A DNA stretch of 64,000 nt. Source: Flavobacterium granuli (GTDB taxonomy: Bacteria > Bacteroidota > Bacteroidia > Flavobacteriales > Flavobacteriaceae). Under the pieces are notes generated by a model. It did not search any database. It worked only from the letters and a program-made list of their open reading frames with translations, and was not told the DNA's origin. Each line of letters begins with the position of its first letter. Within the stretch, counting starts at the first letter, position 1. The stretch covers positions 620,001-684,000 of the forward strand of contig NZ_FQWO01000001.1 in assembly GCF_900129705.1 (NCBI RefSeq). The letters run 5' to 3'. Position numbers and translations under genes: made by a program. Of the stretch, positions 45,042 to 54,204 are shown one piece after another.

Positions 45042-45601
45042 TGAATAAAATTATTTCGATAGGAATATTTCTTTTTATTCTAGGAAACGCAGCCGTTTTT
45101 GCACAAGTAAAAACTCCTGCTGTTCCAGCTGCTAAAGACAGCCTGAAATCAAACGATATAGACCCATTGACTCCGGCAAAAGCAGCTTTTTATTCGGCCG
45201 TATTACCCGGATTAGGTCAGGCCTACAATAAAAAATACTGGAAAATCCCGCTTGTCTATGGAGCCATGGGAACCAGTCTTTATTTTTATTTGGACAATAA
45301 CAAAAAATACCATCAATATCGAGACGCTTACAAAAGAAGATTAGAAGGTTATACGGATGACGATTATAGCTACCTAGACAATAGCAGATTGATTGCCGGA
45401 CAAAAATTCTACCAACGCAACCGAGATTTATCTGCATTGGTCACGCTTGGTTTTTATGTCTTAAACATCATCGATGCCAATGTTGACGCAGCCTTAATCC
45501 AATTCAACGTGGATGAAAATCTATCGGTAAAACCGGTTATTTATCCCAATGATGTAACATTTAAAACTAATGTTGGACTAACTCTTAATTACAGTTTCTA
45601 G
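45041..45601 (+). CDS. DUF5683 membrane protein
   Basis: It starts with GTG at 45041, overlapping the parB stop by one base (TAGTG). The 186-residue protein has a signal peptide (MNKIISIGIFLFILGNAAVFA) and the DUF5683 core PAKAAFYSAVLPGLGQAYNK, KYWKIPLVYGAMGTSLYFYL, with two membrane segments. DUF5683 proteins are found next to parB and dapB in most Flavobacteriia; their function is not known. Tight coupling to parB suggests co-expression only. Confidence 0.9.
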   Translation: MNKIISIGIFLFILGNAAVFAQVKTPAVPAAKDSLKSNDIDPLTPAKAAFYSAVLPGLGQAYNKKYWKIPLVYGAMGTSLYFYLDNNKKYHQYRDAYKRRLEGYTDDDYSYLDNSRLIAGQKFYQRNRDLSALVTLGFYVLNIIDANVDAALIQFNVDENLSVKPVIYPNDVTFKTNVGLTLNYSF

Positions 45602-45652
45602 TTCTTCAGAGAAACATTCGCTTACTTAAATTCAAAAAAAAATAAACACAAA

Positions 45653-46354
45653 ATGAAAATTGCTCTTTTAGGATACGGAAAAATGGGACAGGTAATTGAA
45701 CGAATTGCACTGGAAAGAGGTCATGAAATCGTTTTAAAAAAAGACGAACACAATACTTATGAAGGACTTTCAAATGCTGATGTAGCCATAGATTTCAGTA
45801 TTCCAACCGCAGCAGTAAGCAACATTTCAAATTGTTTCCATAACAATGTACCTGTTATCTCAGGAACAACAGGATGGCTGGAGCATTATGATGAAATGAC
45901 AGCCCTTTGTGCCGAAAAAAACGGGGCCTTTATATCCAGCTCTAATTTTAGTCTAGGAGTAAATATTTTCTTTGAACTCAATGAATATCTAGCCAAAATG
46001 ATGTCTAAACTGGACAGCTACCGTGTTGAAATGGAAGAAATTCACCACACTCAAAAATTAGATGCACCAAGCGGAACAGCCATTTCGCTGGCAAAAGGTG
46101 TTATCGAAAACAGCAATTATAACGACTGGACATTAGAAAGCCCAGAAAAAAACCAGATTCATATAGAAGCCAAGAGAATAGGAACTGTTCCCGGAACTCA
46201 TACCGTAACTTATAATTCTGCTGTTGATTCCATCGAAATCAAACATACGGCGCACAACCGCGAAGGATTTGCATTAGGCGCTGTAATTGCTGCTGAATGG
46301 ATTATAGGAAAACAAGGGGTTTTTACAATGAAAGATGTTTTGGATTTGAAATAA
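45653..46354 (+). CDS. dapB: 4-hydroxy-tetrahydrodipicolinate reductase
   Basis: The 233-residue enzyme reduces hydroxy-tetrahydrodipicolinate in the lysine/diaminopimelate pathway. It has the N-terminal nucleotide motif LLGYGKMGQVIERIA, VAIDFSIPTAA and SGTTGW, and the catalytic site EEIHHTQKLDAPSGTAISL (His-His and Lys of KxDxPSGTA). The C-terminus HTAHNREGFALGAVIAAEW is also typical. The compact length is normal for Bacteroidetes DapB. It lies 51 nt after the DUF5683 gene. Confidence 0.97.
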   Translation: MKIALLGYGKMGQVIERIALERGHEIVLKKDEHNTYEGLSNADVAIDFSIPTAAVSNISNCFHNNVPVISGTTGWLEHYDEMTALCAEKNGAFISSSNFSLGVNIFFELNEYLAKMMSKLDSYRVEMEEIHHTQKLDAPSGTAISLAKGVIENSNYNDWTLESPEKNQIHIEAKRIGTVPGTHTVTYNSAVDSIEIKHTAHNREGFALGAVIAAEWIIGKQGVFTMKDVLDLK

Positions 46355-46368
46355 ACCTATTATACTCT

Positions 46369-46412
46369 GTTTAAGGTTCGAGTGAAACAACCTTAAACCC
46401 TAAACCTTAAAC
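46369..46412. repeat. One inverted arm and two alternative partner arms between dapB and lepB
   Basis: GTTTAAGGTT (46369-46378) is the exact reverse complement of AACCTTAAAC, which occurs twice, at 46389-46398 and 46403-46412. The RNA could form either of two mutually exclusive hairpins in the 67-nt gap. No T tract follows, so this is not an ordinary terminator. Confidence 0.6.
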
Positions 46413-46421
46413 AAAAAAATT

Positions 46422-47993
46422 ATGACACTATACCAATGGTTTGTATTTTTCTTATTCATCCAAATTGTTCACTTTTTAGGAACATGTAAATTATATGAAG
46501 CTGCAGGAAGAAAACGTTGGGAAGCAGCAATTCCTGTATACAATTCAATTGTTTTAATGAAAATAATTGGTCGTCCTACATGGTGGACATTATTGCTTTT
46601 CATTCCAATAATCAACTTAATTATGTTTCCCGTTATTTGGATCGAAACATTAAGAAGCTTTGGTAAAAAATCCGGGCTGGATACTTTTTTAGGTATAATC
46701 ACTTTTGGTCTGTACATTTATTACATTAATTACACTCAAAAACTAGATTATATCGCTGACAGAAGCTTACATCCTGAAAACAAAACCGCTGACACCATCA
46801 GCTCCCTGCTTTTTGCCGTTATTGTAGCGACCTTTGTCCACACCTATTTTATACAACCTTATACCATTCCAACTTCTTCATTGGAAAAATCACTGTTAAT
46901 TGGCGATTTTCTATTTGTAAGTAAAGTCAATTACGGAGCCCGAGTTCCTATGACTACGGTTGCATTACCAATGGTTCATGATTCTATTCCTTTTACCAAA
47001 AGGAAATCCTATCTAAATTGGCCACAATTGCCTTATCTAAGACTACCGGGAATTGAAGACATAAAACGCACCGATATTGTAGTTTTCAATTGGCCTGTAG
47101 ATACCGTTCGTTATTTTTTCGAACCTAAAGGAAGACCGGGCGTAATCAAACCTATTGATAAAAAGTCCAATTACGTAAAGAGATGTGTAGGAGTTCCTGG
47201 TGACAGTCTGTCCATCAAAGACGGAATCGTATACATCAACGGCAAAGTTCTCGAACTGCCTGAACGTGCTAAACCTCAATTTTCTTATGCTGTCGCTTTA
47301 GATGGAAAAACACCTATCGATTTTGAATATCTATTAAAAGATATGGATGTGACTGATGGCGTGGGTTACAAGAGCGAATCAAAAGACACTTTGATATTCC
47401 GTGCGTTAACTGCAGCCGGAGCAGAAAGATTAAAAAATGTTCCTGGAATAACGGCCGTAACAAGAATCATTGCGAAAGGTACTGAAGACGGCATTTTCCC
47501 TCATATCAATGAATGGAACCAAGACAATATGGGGCCAATTTATATTCCTCAAAAAGGAAAAAAAGTGGCTTTAACAACCCAAACTTTGCCTTTCTACAAG
47601 AGAATCATTACTGATTACGAAAAGAATGACAATGGCGAAAAGAATGATTTGAAAGTTACTGGAGATGAAATCAGGTTGAATGGTAAAATTGTCACTGATT
47701 ACACCTTTAAACAAAATTACTATTGGATGATGGGCGACAACCGTCACAACTCAGAAGACAGCCGCTATTGGGGTTACGTTCCTGAAAATCATATTGTAGG
47801 AAAGCCTATTTTCATCTGGATGAGCTGGGATACTAACGGAAAAGGATTAAACAAAGTACGTTGGGATCGTGTGTTCACAACCGTAAATGGTGAAGGACAG
47901 TCTCAATCTTATTTCAAATATTTCCTTATCCTCTTAGCTGCTTTCTTTGTGGGTGAATATTTTTGGAAAAAAAGAAAAGAGAATAAAAATTAG
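46422..47993 (+). CDS. lepB: Signal peptidase I with N-terminal membrane extension
   Basis: The 523-residue protein cleaves signal peptides in the inner membrane. An N-terminal DUF5684-like part (about 1-110, AAGRKRWEAAIPVYNSIVLM) adds membrane segments. It is followed by the peptidase: a membrane anchor (LLFAVIVATFVHTYFI), the Ser box PYTIPTSSLEKSLLIGDFL, the Lys box NYVKRCVGVPGDSLSI and box E GDNRHNSEDSRYWGYVP. Both catalytic residues are present. A stretch of about 140 residues between the Lys box and box E is longer than in E. coli LepB but usual in Bacteroidetes. A last membrane helix is at about 500-518. Confidence 0.95.
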   Translation: MTLYQWFVFFLFIQIVHFLGTCKLYEAAGRKRWEAAIPVYNSIVLMKIIGRPTWWTLLLFIPIINLIMFPVIWIETLRSFGKKSGLDTFLGIITFGLYIYYINYTQKLDYIADRSLHPENKTADTISSLLFAVIVATFVHTYFIQPYTIPTSSLEKSLLIGDFLFVSKVNYGARVPMTTVALPMVHDSIPFTKRKSYLNWPQLPYLRLPGIEDIKRTDIVVFNWPVDTVRYFFEPKGRPGVIKPIDKKSNYVKRCVGVPGDSLSIKDGIVYINGKVLELPERAKPQFSYAVALDGKTPIDFEYLLKDMDVTDGVGYKSESKDTLIFRALTAAGAERLKNVPGITAVTRIIAKGTEDGIFPHINEWNQDNMGPIYIPQKGKKVALTTQTLPFYKRIITDYEKNDNGEKNDLKVTGDEIRLNGKIVTDYTFKQNYYWMMGDNRHNSEDSRYWGYVPENHIVGKPIFIWMSWDTNGKGLNKVRWDRVFTTVNGEGQSQSYFKYFLILLAAFFVGEYFWKKRKENKN

Positions 47994-48011
47994 TCAAAAG
48001 TTTCAAAGTCG

Positions 48012-48052
48012 AAAGTCATAAAGTACTCTTTTAAGAACTACTTTATGACTTT
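48012..48052 (+). terminator. Perfect 14-bp hairpin after lepB
   Basis: AAAGTCATAAAGTA pairs exactly with TACTTTATGACTTT around a 13-nt loop, followed by a decayed AGACTTT series (AGACTTTAGACTTTATAACTTT). It lies between lepB and the WbqC-type gene. AAAGTC-rich hairpins recur in flavobacterial intergenic DNA, as I recall, so it may be a family of small repeats as well as a terminator. Confidence 0.6.
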
Positions 48053-48082
48053 AGACTTTAGACTTTATAACTTTAGATAAAT

Positions 48083-48709
48083 ATGTACAGCTTACTTCAC
48101 CCGACCTATTTCCCGTCCATAAGCCATTTCACAGCTTTAATTCAAGCTGAAAAACTGATATTTGAAATAGAAGACAATTTTCAAAAACAGACTAATCGCA
48201 ATCGCACTTATATCTATAGTCCTAATGGGATACAGCTTTTGAATATTCCCATCAAACATTCAAAACTGAACCGTCAGAAAACAAAGGAAATCAAAATCGA
48301 AAATGATTTTGATTGGCAGAAACAGCATTTTAAATCCTTAGAATCAGCTTATCGAAGCTCTCCTTTTTTTGAATATTTCGAAGATGATATTCGCCCTGTT
48401 TTTGAAAAAAAACAACACTTTCTCTTAGACTTGAACTTTGAAACTTTAGAAGTAATCTCTAAGTGCCTGAGAATGAAATTTAATTTCGAAACTACTACAG
48501 AATTTTTTCACGAAACTGATCCTAGTAAGTTTCTGGATTTTAGGTTTTTAACCAACGGAAAAAAAGACAATTCACAATTTGAACCTTATCCGCAGGTTTT
48601 TGATGATAAACATGGTTTTATCAATAATTTAAGCGTACTTGATTTACTTTTTAATGAAGGAAAATTCACAGTCGATTATTTGAAAAACCAAAAGTTGATT
48701 CTGAAATAA
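48083..48709 (+). CDS. WbqC-family protein
   Basis: The 208-residue protein has the WbqC N-terminus LLHPTYFPSISHFTALIQAE. The TNRNRTYIYSPNGIQLLNIP segment and the DFDWQKQHFKSLESAYRSSP segment (Trp-Lys/Gln-His with AYR) match the family. WbqC-like proteins occur in surface-polysaccharide clusters and may modify amino sugars; the activity is unproven. Here it follows lepB and is convergent with the EEP nuclease gene, with only 12 nt between the stops. There are no polysaccharide genes around it. Confidence 0.88.
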   Translation: MYSLLHPTYFPSISHFTALIQAEKLIFEIEDNFQKQTNRNRTYIYSPNGIQLLNIPIKHSKLNRQKTKEIKIENDFDWQKQHFKSLESAYRSSPFFEYFEDDIRPVFEKKQHFLLDLNFETLEVISKCLRMKFNFETTTEFFHETDPSKFLDFRFLTNGKKDNSQFEPYPQVFDDKHGFINNLSVLDLLFNEGKFTVDYLKNQKLILK

Positions 48710-48721
48710 TTTTTCGCATTA

Positions 48722-49765
48722 TTACAAAGCCATCTTTGCCATGATAGGATAATGATCTGAATTTTCGAATTCTGGAAAGGTTTCAAATTTTTTAACTTTC
48801 ATTTTCTCATCCGCAAAAATATAATCAATTCTAGCCGGATAATATCTAAACTTGTAGGTTTGTCCAAAACCAGTTCCGGCTTCCTCAAAGCTGTCTTTTA
48901 AAGAACCTTTTATACTTCTATAAACATAGGAAAAGGCACTGTTATTCATGTCGCCACAAATGATTATAGGATAGGCGCATTTTCTTTTATGCTCTTTAAA
49001 AATTTCGGCTTGTTGCTGTTGTTGCTTGAAAGCTTTACTGATTCTAATAAGTAATAATTGCGATTTGTCTTTATTGATAACGTCAATATTGTCTGAAATT
49101 TCATTTACATCCGGAGAGATTTTTATCGACTGCAAATGCATATTGTAAACCCTGATAATATCCTTTCCTTTCTTGATATCAGCATAAACCACATTGTTAT
49201 TAGAATTCGGAAAAACAATATTTCCCTGATCGATAATAGGAAATTTAGAAAAAATAGCTTGACCTGTCTTGATTTTATTCCCTTCCATAAAAATATATTT
49301 ATGACGATAGACTTTCAAATCAATATTAGCCGAAGAAGAATATTCCTGAATACACAAAATATCGGGGTTTTTATCGTTTATAAAGGCTAAAATCTCCTCA
49401 GGAACATTATCCTTGTCTTGCCACTTAAAAAGATTAAACAAACGCACATTATAGCTCATTACGATGAAATCTTTCTCGTCTTCCGGATACTCTTCTGCCG
49501 AAAATTTATAGAATTTATTGATAAATGTAATTCCCATCAAAAGAACCAAACCAGACAGAATCATTCGTTTTTTAAACTGAATAGCCCAATACACAAAAAA
49601 CAAACCATTGAGTATAAAAAACGCTGGCATGAAAAGTGTCAACACTGATAATATGGGAAATATTTTGGGCGCCAAAAAAGGCAAAACATAAGCAATAAAA
49701 GTTACTATTGTCAGAATAATGTTTAAAACAAACATTATTCTATTGAACCATGAAAGGTTTTTCAT
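48722..49765 (-). CDS. Endonuclease/exonuclease/phosphatase-family membrane protein
   Basis: The 347-residue protein has two to three N-terminal membrane segments (to about residue 80, ILTIVTFIAYVLPFLAPKIF, MILSGLVLLMGITF). An EEP domain follows: VMSYNVRLFNLFKW (Asn), PDILCIQEYSSS (metal Glu), VYNMHLQS, ICGDMNNSAFSYVY (Asp/Asn), RIDYIFAD and the final SDHYPIMAKM (Asp-His). All EEP catalytic residues appear. The family includes phosphodiesterases and nucleases acting outside the membrane; substrate unknown. It lies downstream of two rhomboid genes and mutL. Confidence 0.9.
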   Translation of the reverse strand: MKNLSWFNRIMFVLNIILTIVTFIAYVLPFLAPKIFPILSVLTLFMPAFFILNGLFFVYWAIQFKKRMILSGLVLLMGITFINKFYKFSAEEYPEDEKDFIVMSYNVRLFNLFKWQDKDNVPEEILAFINDKNPDILCIQEYSSSANIDLKVYRHKYIFMEGNKIKTGQAIFSKFPIIDQGNIVFPNSNNNVVYADIKKGKDIIRVYNMHLQSIKISPDVNEISDNIDVINKDKSQLLLIRISKAFKQQQQQAEIFKEHKRKCAYPIIICGDMNNSAFSYVYRSIKGSLKDSFEEAGTGFGQTYKFRYYPARIDYIFADEKMKVKKFETFPEFENSDHYPIMAKMAL

Positions 49766-49844
49766 ATTATGCTTATTCAGTTAATTCTTTAATTAATTAT
49801 AACGGTTTTCTTTCTTTTTTATTTCAGTCAGCCCACTTAAAAGC

Positions 49845-50711
49845 TTATTTCCCCACTTTAAACAAAAACTCTTTCTCTTCTTTTGTCAAGCTATCATAAC
49901 CGGATTGACTGATTTTGTCTAAAATCTCATCAATCTGCTGTTGCAGTTTATCTTTGGTGACGATTCTCGAAACTGGCTTTTCTATGGGTCTGTTATTATA
50001 ATTTTTATGTACTTTCTTAAAAGGTGTCTTTGGCGACTTCGTAAATAAATTAGTAAAAAAATCGATAACAGCCGTTACCATTTTGCTCATATCAGTCCCA
50101 TTTTGCAGTAATTTAATATATAAAAAACCAAAAAAAGCACCCGATAAATGAGAAATATGACCACCGGTATTATCCAATCGGAACTGCATTAAGTCCAGTA
50201 TAAGAATTACTGCCGTAATATGCCACAACTTGACATTTCCGATTAGCAACAAACGCACATTCATTAAAGGCTGATAAGTGGTAACCGCCACTAAAATTCC
50301 CATAATTGCAGCCGATGCACCCACTATGGAAGCGCTTAAATCTAAAATATAATAACCCAATACAAAACAAACACCCGCAAATATGGCACTTAAAACATAC
50401 AGTCCCAGAAACTGTTTTTGAGTAAAAAAGGTTAAAAAAAACGAACTGGCAAAGTTCAAAATTATCATATTAAACAACAGATGCATAAAACCGCTATGAA
50501 AAAAAGCATAGCTCAAAAACGTCCAAGGCTTTAAGAGAAAATCAGCAGGTTCAGACGAAAGCGCAACCCAACTAGGAAAATTAAACGCACCATTCTTAAA
50601 TTGATAGAAAAAAATCAATGAAACTAAAAAAAAGGCCACATTCCAATAGATAAGCTTATGCGCTATGCCTCCCAGCTTGTATTGCAATTTTAAGTCGTCT
50701 ACTATATTCAT
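49845..50711 (-). CDS. Rhomboid-family intramembrane serine protease (second copy)
   Basis: The 288-residue protein has six membrane segments in about 1-215, with SGFMHLLFNMIILNFASSFF (rhomboid WR/HxxxN region), the serine box IVGASAAIMGILVA and the histidine GGHISHLSGAFFGFLY. The usual GxSG is GASA here; Ser and His of the dyad are kept, so it is probably active. A cytosolic tail of about 75 residues rich in Lys follows. It is 46 nt downstream of the first rhomboid gene, to which it is related but not closely. Confidence 0.92.
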   Translation of the reverse strand: MNIVDDLKLQYKLGGIAHKLIYWNVAFFLVSLIFFYQFKNGAFNFPSWVALSSEPADFLLKPWTFLSYAFFHSGFMHLLFNMIILNFASSFFLTFFTQKQFLGLYVLSAIFAGVCFVLGYYILDLSASIVGASAAIMGILVAVTTYQPLMNVRLLLIGNVKLWHITAVILILDLMQFRLDNTGGHISHLSGAFFGFLYIKLLQNGTDMSKMVTAVIDFFTNLFTKSPKTPFKKVHKNYNNRPIEKPVSRIVTKDKLQQQIDEILDKISQSGYDSLTKEEKEFLFKVGK

Positions 50712-50757
50712 TTTCTATATGGTTATGTCATTTAATTAATTCACTATGCTAGCTATT

Positions 50758-51510
50758 TTAATTCCATCTGTTATTATTAAACTGTGTTTTCTTCCAATAC
50801 CACATGATCAAAAAACCAAATAAAGCTCCACCCACGTGAGCAAAATGAGCAATCCCGGTTCCACCACTTCCAAAAATAGATTGTCCGGAAACCCCTAAAT
50901 ACAAATCTACTAAAACCAAACCAGGTACAAAATACTTGGCTTTAATTGGCACAGGAATAAACATCAAAGCCAATTCGGCATTAGGAAACATAAAAGCAAA
51001 GGCCACGATAACACCATAAATAGCTCCCGAAGCCCCTACCATGGTTCCCATAAAAGCGCTAGTGAAATTTTGAAATTCAGAAACAGTCAACAACTCTTGC
51101 CATTGGGTATTAATTTTACCTTCGTTCAAAATTTGTACAACATCGGCCTTTGAAAAACCACTGGCTTCCAGCGTAGTCAGGGCATCATTAAAATAATAAT
51201 AATTAATCCCAGTATGCAGTAAAGCAGCTCCTAAACCGCAAGAAATATAAAAAAACAAGAATTTCTTGCTTCCCCAAAAATGCTCTAAAGCAGAACCAAA
51301 TGAATATAAGGCAAACATATTAAAGAAAATATGCATAAAGCCTCCATGCATAAACATATGGGTAATGAGTTGCCAAAATTGAAAATCTTGGTTTTCCGGA
51401 AAAAACATCGCCAGTATCTTATAGGCCGGATCTCCAACTATTAAAGTTCCAATAAAAAAAAGAACATTAATTATAATTAACTGCTTTACCGTTTCGGTTA
51501 CATTTATCAT
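50758..51510 (-). CDS. Rhomboid-family intramembrane serine protease
   Basis: The 250-residue protein has six membrane segments. Conserved features are HMFMHGGFMHIFFNMFALYS (H..GG..H...N), the catalytic box VGASGAIYGVIVAFAFMFP (GxSG) and FAHVGGALFGFLIMWYW (catalytic His). It would cut membrane proteins within the bilayer. Its ATG overlaps the mutL stop by 4 nt (ATGA). The insertion between helices 2 and 3 (about residues 100-145) is longer than in GlpG. Targets unknown. Confidence 0.95.
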   Translation of the reverse strand: MINVTETVKQLIIINVLFFIGTLIVGDPAYKILAMFFPENQDFQFWQLITHMFMHGGFMHIFFNMFALYSFGSALEHFWGSKKFLFFYISCGLGAALLHTGINYYYFNDALTTLEASGFSKADVVQILNEGKINTQWQELLTVSEFQNFTSAFMGTMVGASGAIYGVIVAFAFMFPNAELALMFIPVPIKAKYFVPGLVLVDLYLGVSGQSIFGSGGTGIAHFAHVGGALFGFLIMWYWKKTQFNNNRWN

Positions 51511-53357
51511 AGTGCAAATTTTTTATCTATATCTTCCACACGCATAGTGATGAAAGTTGGTTTTTGAAAAGGGGAAACATTGGGATCTTTACAGGCAAAA
51601 AGTCCGTTCACCAGGTTTTCTTGTTCTTTTACTGTCAAAGAGGTTCCTGTTTTTACAGCCAAACTTTTGGCCATAGATTTAGCAATAGTATCATTTTGGC
51701 TAAAACTACTCTCCGGAATACCGTCTTGCAAATCGCTCAACAATTGTTCTAAAACCATCGAGACTTCGCTTTCCGTAACATTCACAGGAATTCCAGAAAT
51801 AACAACATGATCTGAACTGGTTTCTTCAAAAACAAAACCGGTATTCATTAACGAAAGTTTCAATTCTTCGATTAATTCCATTTCTACAGACGAAAAGAAC
51901 AAATCCAAAGGAAACAACAATTGCTGACTGGAGGCTTGATGAACCGTCATATTAGTCAAAAACTGCTCGTACAACACCCGTTGATGCGCACGCTGCTGGT
52001 CTACAATAACCATTCCCGATTTTATAGGTGAAACGATGTATTTTTTGTGAATTTGGTACGCATTATTAACCGTTTGCTCTACTTCCTCTTCGTTGAATAA
52101 AGATCCTGTTACTTCTTCACTTTCAAACGAGATCTCATGATTGCTTGCAATAAATTCGGTTTCTTGTTTTAGTCCCACATACAAACTTTCCCAATTTGCT
52201 GTTGGCTCCGTTTTCTTATGGCTCGAATAATGTTTATTTACCTTGTCGTCTGAAAACGGATTGAAACTGCGATCCACCTGGATCGTAGGCGTCTCCCCTT
52301 CCAGATCTTTATAATGATAAGGCGTGTCTAAATTAGAATCGCGATCAAAATCTAAAACCGGCGCCACATTAAACTGGCCTAAACTATGTTTAATAGAAGC
52401 TCTCAGAATAGCATACAGTGCATGCTCGTCATCAAACTTTATCTCCGTTTTTGTAGGATGTATGTTGATATCAATGGTATTAGGCGGCACCGTTAGATAT
52501 AAAAAATAACTGGGCTGTGCGCCATCTTTCAAAATACCGTCGTAAGCAGCCATTACGGCATGATGCAAATAACCGCTTTTTATAAATCGGTCATTGACAA
52601 AGAAAAACTGCTCTCCGCGGCTCTTCTTGGCAAATTCAGCTTTACTCACAAAACCCTGAATCGTGATAATATCTGTTTCTTCCTGTACCGGCACCAGCTT
52701 TTCATTCATTTTACCCGAAAAAACATTCACTATTCGCTGTCTCAAACTCGAAGCAGGCAAATTGAACATTTCACTTCCATTGTGATAAAAAGTAAAATGA
52801 ATATTGGCATGCGCCAAAGCCACGCGTTGAAACTCGTCAATAATATGACGGTACTCTACCGTATCGGACTTTAAAAAATTGCGTCTTGCCGGAATGTTAA
52901 AAAATAGATTTTTGACCGCAAATGAAGTCCCTTTGGGCAAAACTGCCACTTCCTGAGAAACAAACTTACTGCCTTCTATGATAATCTGGGTTCCAAACTC
53001 TTCTTGATCTTGTTTGGTTTTCATCTCTACGTGTGCAATCGCGGCAATTGAAGCCAATGCTTCACCACGAAAACCTTTGGTGCCCAAAGAAAACAAATCT
53101 TCGGCTAGACGAATTTTAGAAGTGGCATGGCGTTCAAAACACAAACGCGCATCAGTAACACTCATTCCCAAACCATTATCGATAACCTGTACCAATGCCT
53201 TTCCCGCATCTTTTATAATCAATTTAATATCTGTTGCTTTGGCATCAACCGCATTTTCAAGTAATTCTTTAACAACTGAAGCGGGTCTTTGTACGACTTC
53301 TCCAGCAGCAATTTGATTGGCGACATGATCAGGAAGTAATTGAATAATACTCGACAT
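51507..53357 (-). CDS. mutL: DNA mismatch repair protein MutL
   Basis: The 616-residue ATPase links mismatch recognition by MutS to strand removal. The GHKL N-terminus has VANQIAAGEVVQRPASVVKE, DNGLGM, RHATSKI and GFRGEALASIAAI. The transducer domain is FVNDRFIKSGYL with INIHPTKTEIKF. The C-terminal dimer domain begins near 430 with DQQRAHQRVLYEQFL. The endonuclease motif DQHA(x)2E(x)4E reads DQQRAHQRVLYEQ, so nicking ability is uncertain. It heads the minus-strand mutL-rhomboid-rhomboid-EEP operon. Confidence 0.96.
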   Translation of the reverse strand: MSSIIQLLPDHVANQIAAGEVVQRPASVVKELLENAVDAKATDIKLIIKDAGKALVQVIDNGLGMSVTDARLCFERHATSKIRLAEDLFSLGTKGFRGEALASIAAIAHVEMKTKQDQEEFGTQIIIEGSKFVSQEVAVLPKGTSFAVKNLFFNIPARRNFLKSDTVEYRHIIDEFQRVALAHANIHFTFYHNGSEMFNLPASSLRQRIVNVFSGKMNEKLVPVQEETDIITIQGFVSKAEFAKKSRGEQFFFVNDRFIKSGYLHHAVMAAYDGILKDGAQPSYFLYLTVPPNTIDINIHPTKTEIKFDDEHALYAILRASIKHSLGQFNVAPVLDFDRDSNLDTPYHYKDLEGETPTIQVDRSFNPFSDDKVNKHYSSHKKTEPTANWESLYVGLKQETEFIASNHEISFESEEVTGSLFNEEEVEQTVNNAYQIHKKYIVSPIKSGMVIVDQQRAHQRVLYEQFLTNMTVHQASSQQLLFPLDLFFSSVEMELIEELKLSLMNTGFVFEETSSDHVVISGIPVNVTESEVSMVLEQLLSDLQDGIPESSFSQNDTIAKSMAKSLAVKTGTSLTVKEQENLVNGLFACKDPNVSPFQKPTFITMRVEDIDKKFAL

Positions 53358-53463
53358 TAAAAATAATTTTATTTAAAGTTTAAGTTTTAATTTTAAAACC
53401 AACGGTGTACAAATTTAATGATTTTCTATTGGGTTTTGCAGCTTATCCAATCATAAATAAAAC

Positions 53464-53500
53464 AAAAAAACCTACACTATTTAAAGAATAGTATAGGCTT
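53464..53500 (-). terminator. Terminator after ribH
   Basis: On the minus strand GCCTATACTATTC pairs with AATAGTGTAGG around a short loop and runs into seven T. It separates ribH from mutL. Confidence 0.75.
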
Positions 53501-53521
53501 CATAAATATTTATGTACTCTT

Positions 53522-54097
53522 TTATTCCTTTAGTTCCAAAGGCGAACCTTCCTCAATTTGCAAAGCACCGCTAGACAACAAATGTTGATTATCGATATGA
53601 TGACTCATTGACGCCTGCTGACGAATATAAGCCATTTTTATTGCTGCAATAGCCGCTTCAGTTCCTTTATTTCCGTGAATTCCCCCACTTCTATCGATAG
53701 ACTGCTGGATGTTATTATCTGTCAATACGCAAAAAATAACAGGAACATCGGTTTGAACATTCAAGTCTTTAATGCCTTGAGTTACCCCTTCGCATACAAA
53801 ATCAAAATGTTTGGTTTGTCCTTGAATTACACATCCAATGACAATCACAGCATCAACCTTTTGAGTTTGTAACATTTTCTTGGCGCCATAAATAAGCTCA
53901 AAACTTCCAGGAACATTCCAGCGAATGATCTGCTGTGGTGGAACCTGATTCTCTAATAACGCTTCAAAAGCACCATTATAAAGCCCTTCGGTTATGGATT
54001 CATTCCACTCAGAAACAACAATCCCAAAGCGAAAATCTTTCGCATTTGGGATTGAGTTTTTATCGTATTCGGATAAATTTTTATTTTCAGTAGCCAT
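53522..54097 (-). CDS. ribH: 6,7-dimethyl-8-ribityllumazine synthase
   Basis: The 191-residue enzyme catalyses the penultimate step of riboflavin synthesis. Motifs: FGIVVSEWNESITEGLYNGA (substrate-loop Trp), WNVPGSFELIYGAKKM, VIGCVIQGQTKHFDFVCEGV (His of GxT.HFD) and VIFCVLTDNNIQQSIDRSGG. The C-terminus has a tail beyond the standard core (about 160-191, SMSHHIDNQHLLSSGALQIE). It forms icosahedral or pentameric assemblies in other bacteria. It follows the TPR gene by about 107 nt. Confidence 0.97.
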   Translation of the reverse strand: MATENKNLSEYDKNSIPNAKDFRFGIVVSEWNESITEGLYNGAFEALLENQVPPQQIIRWNVPGSFELIYGAKKMLQTQKVDAVIVIGCVIQGQTKHFDFVCEGVTQGIKDLNVQTDVPVIFCVLTDNNIQQSIDRSGGIHGNKGTEAAIAAIKMAYIRQQASMSHHIDNQHLLSSGALQIEEGSPLELKE

Positions 54098-54204
54098 TTG
54101 ATTGTAGATTTTTGATTTTACACTTTATGATTTCAGATGTTAAAGATAGATTTTTGAAACCAAAAAACCTGAATCTTAAATCAGTAATCTCAAATCATTT
54201 TTTT

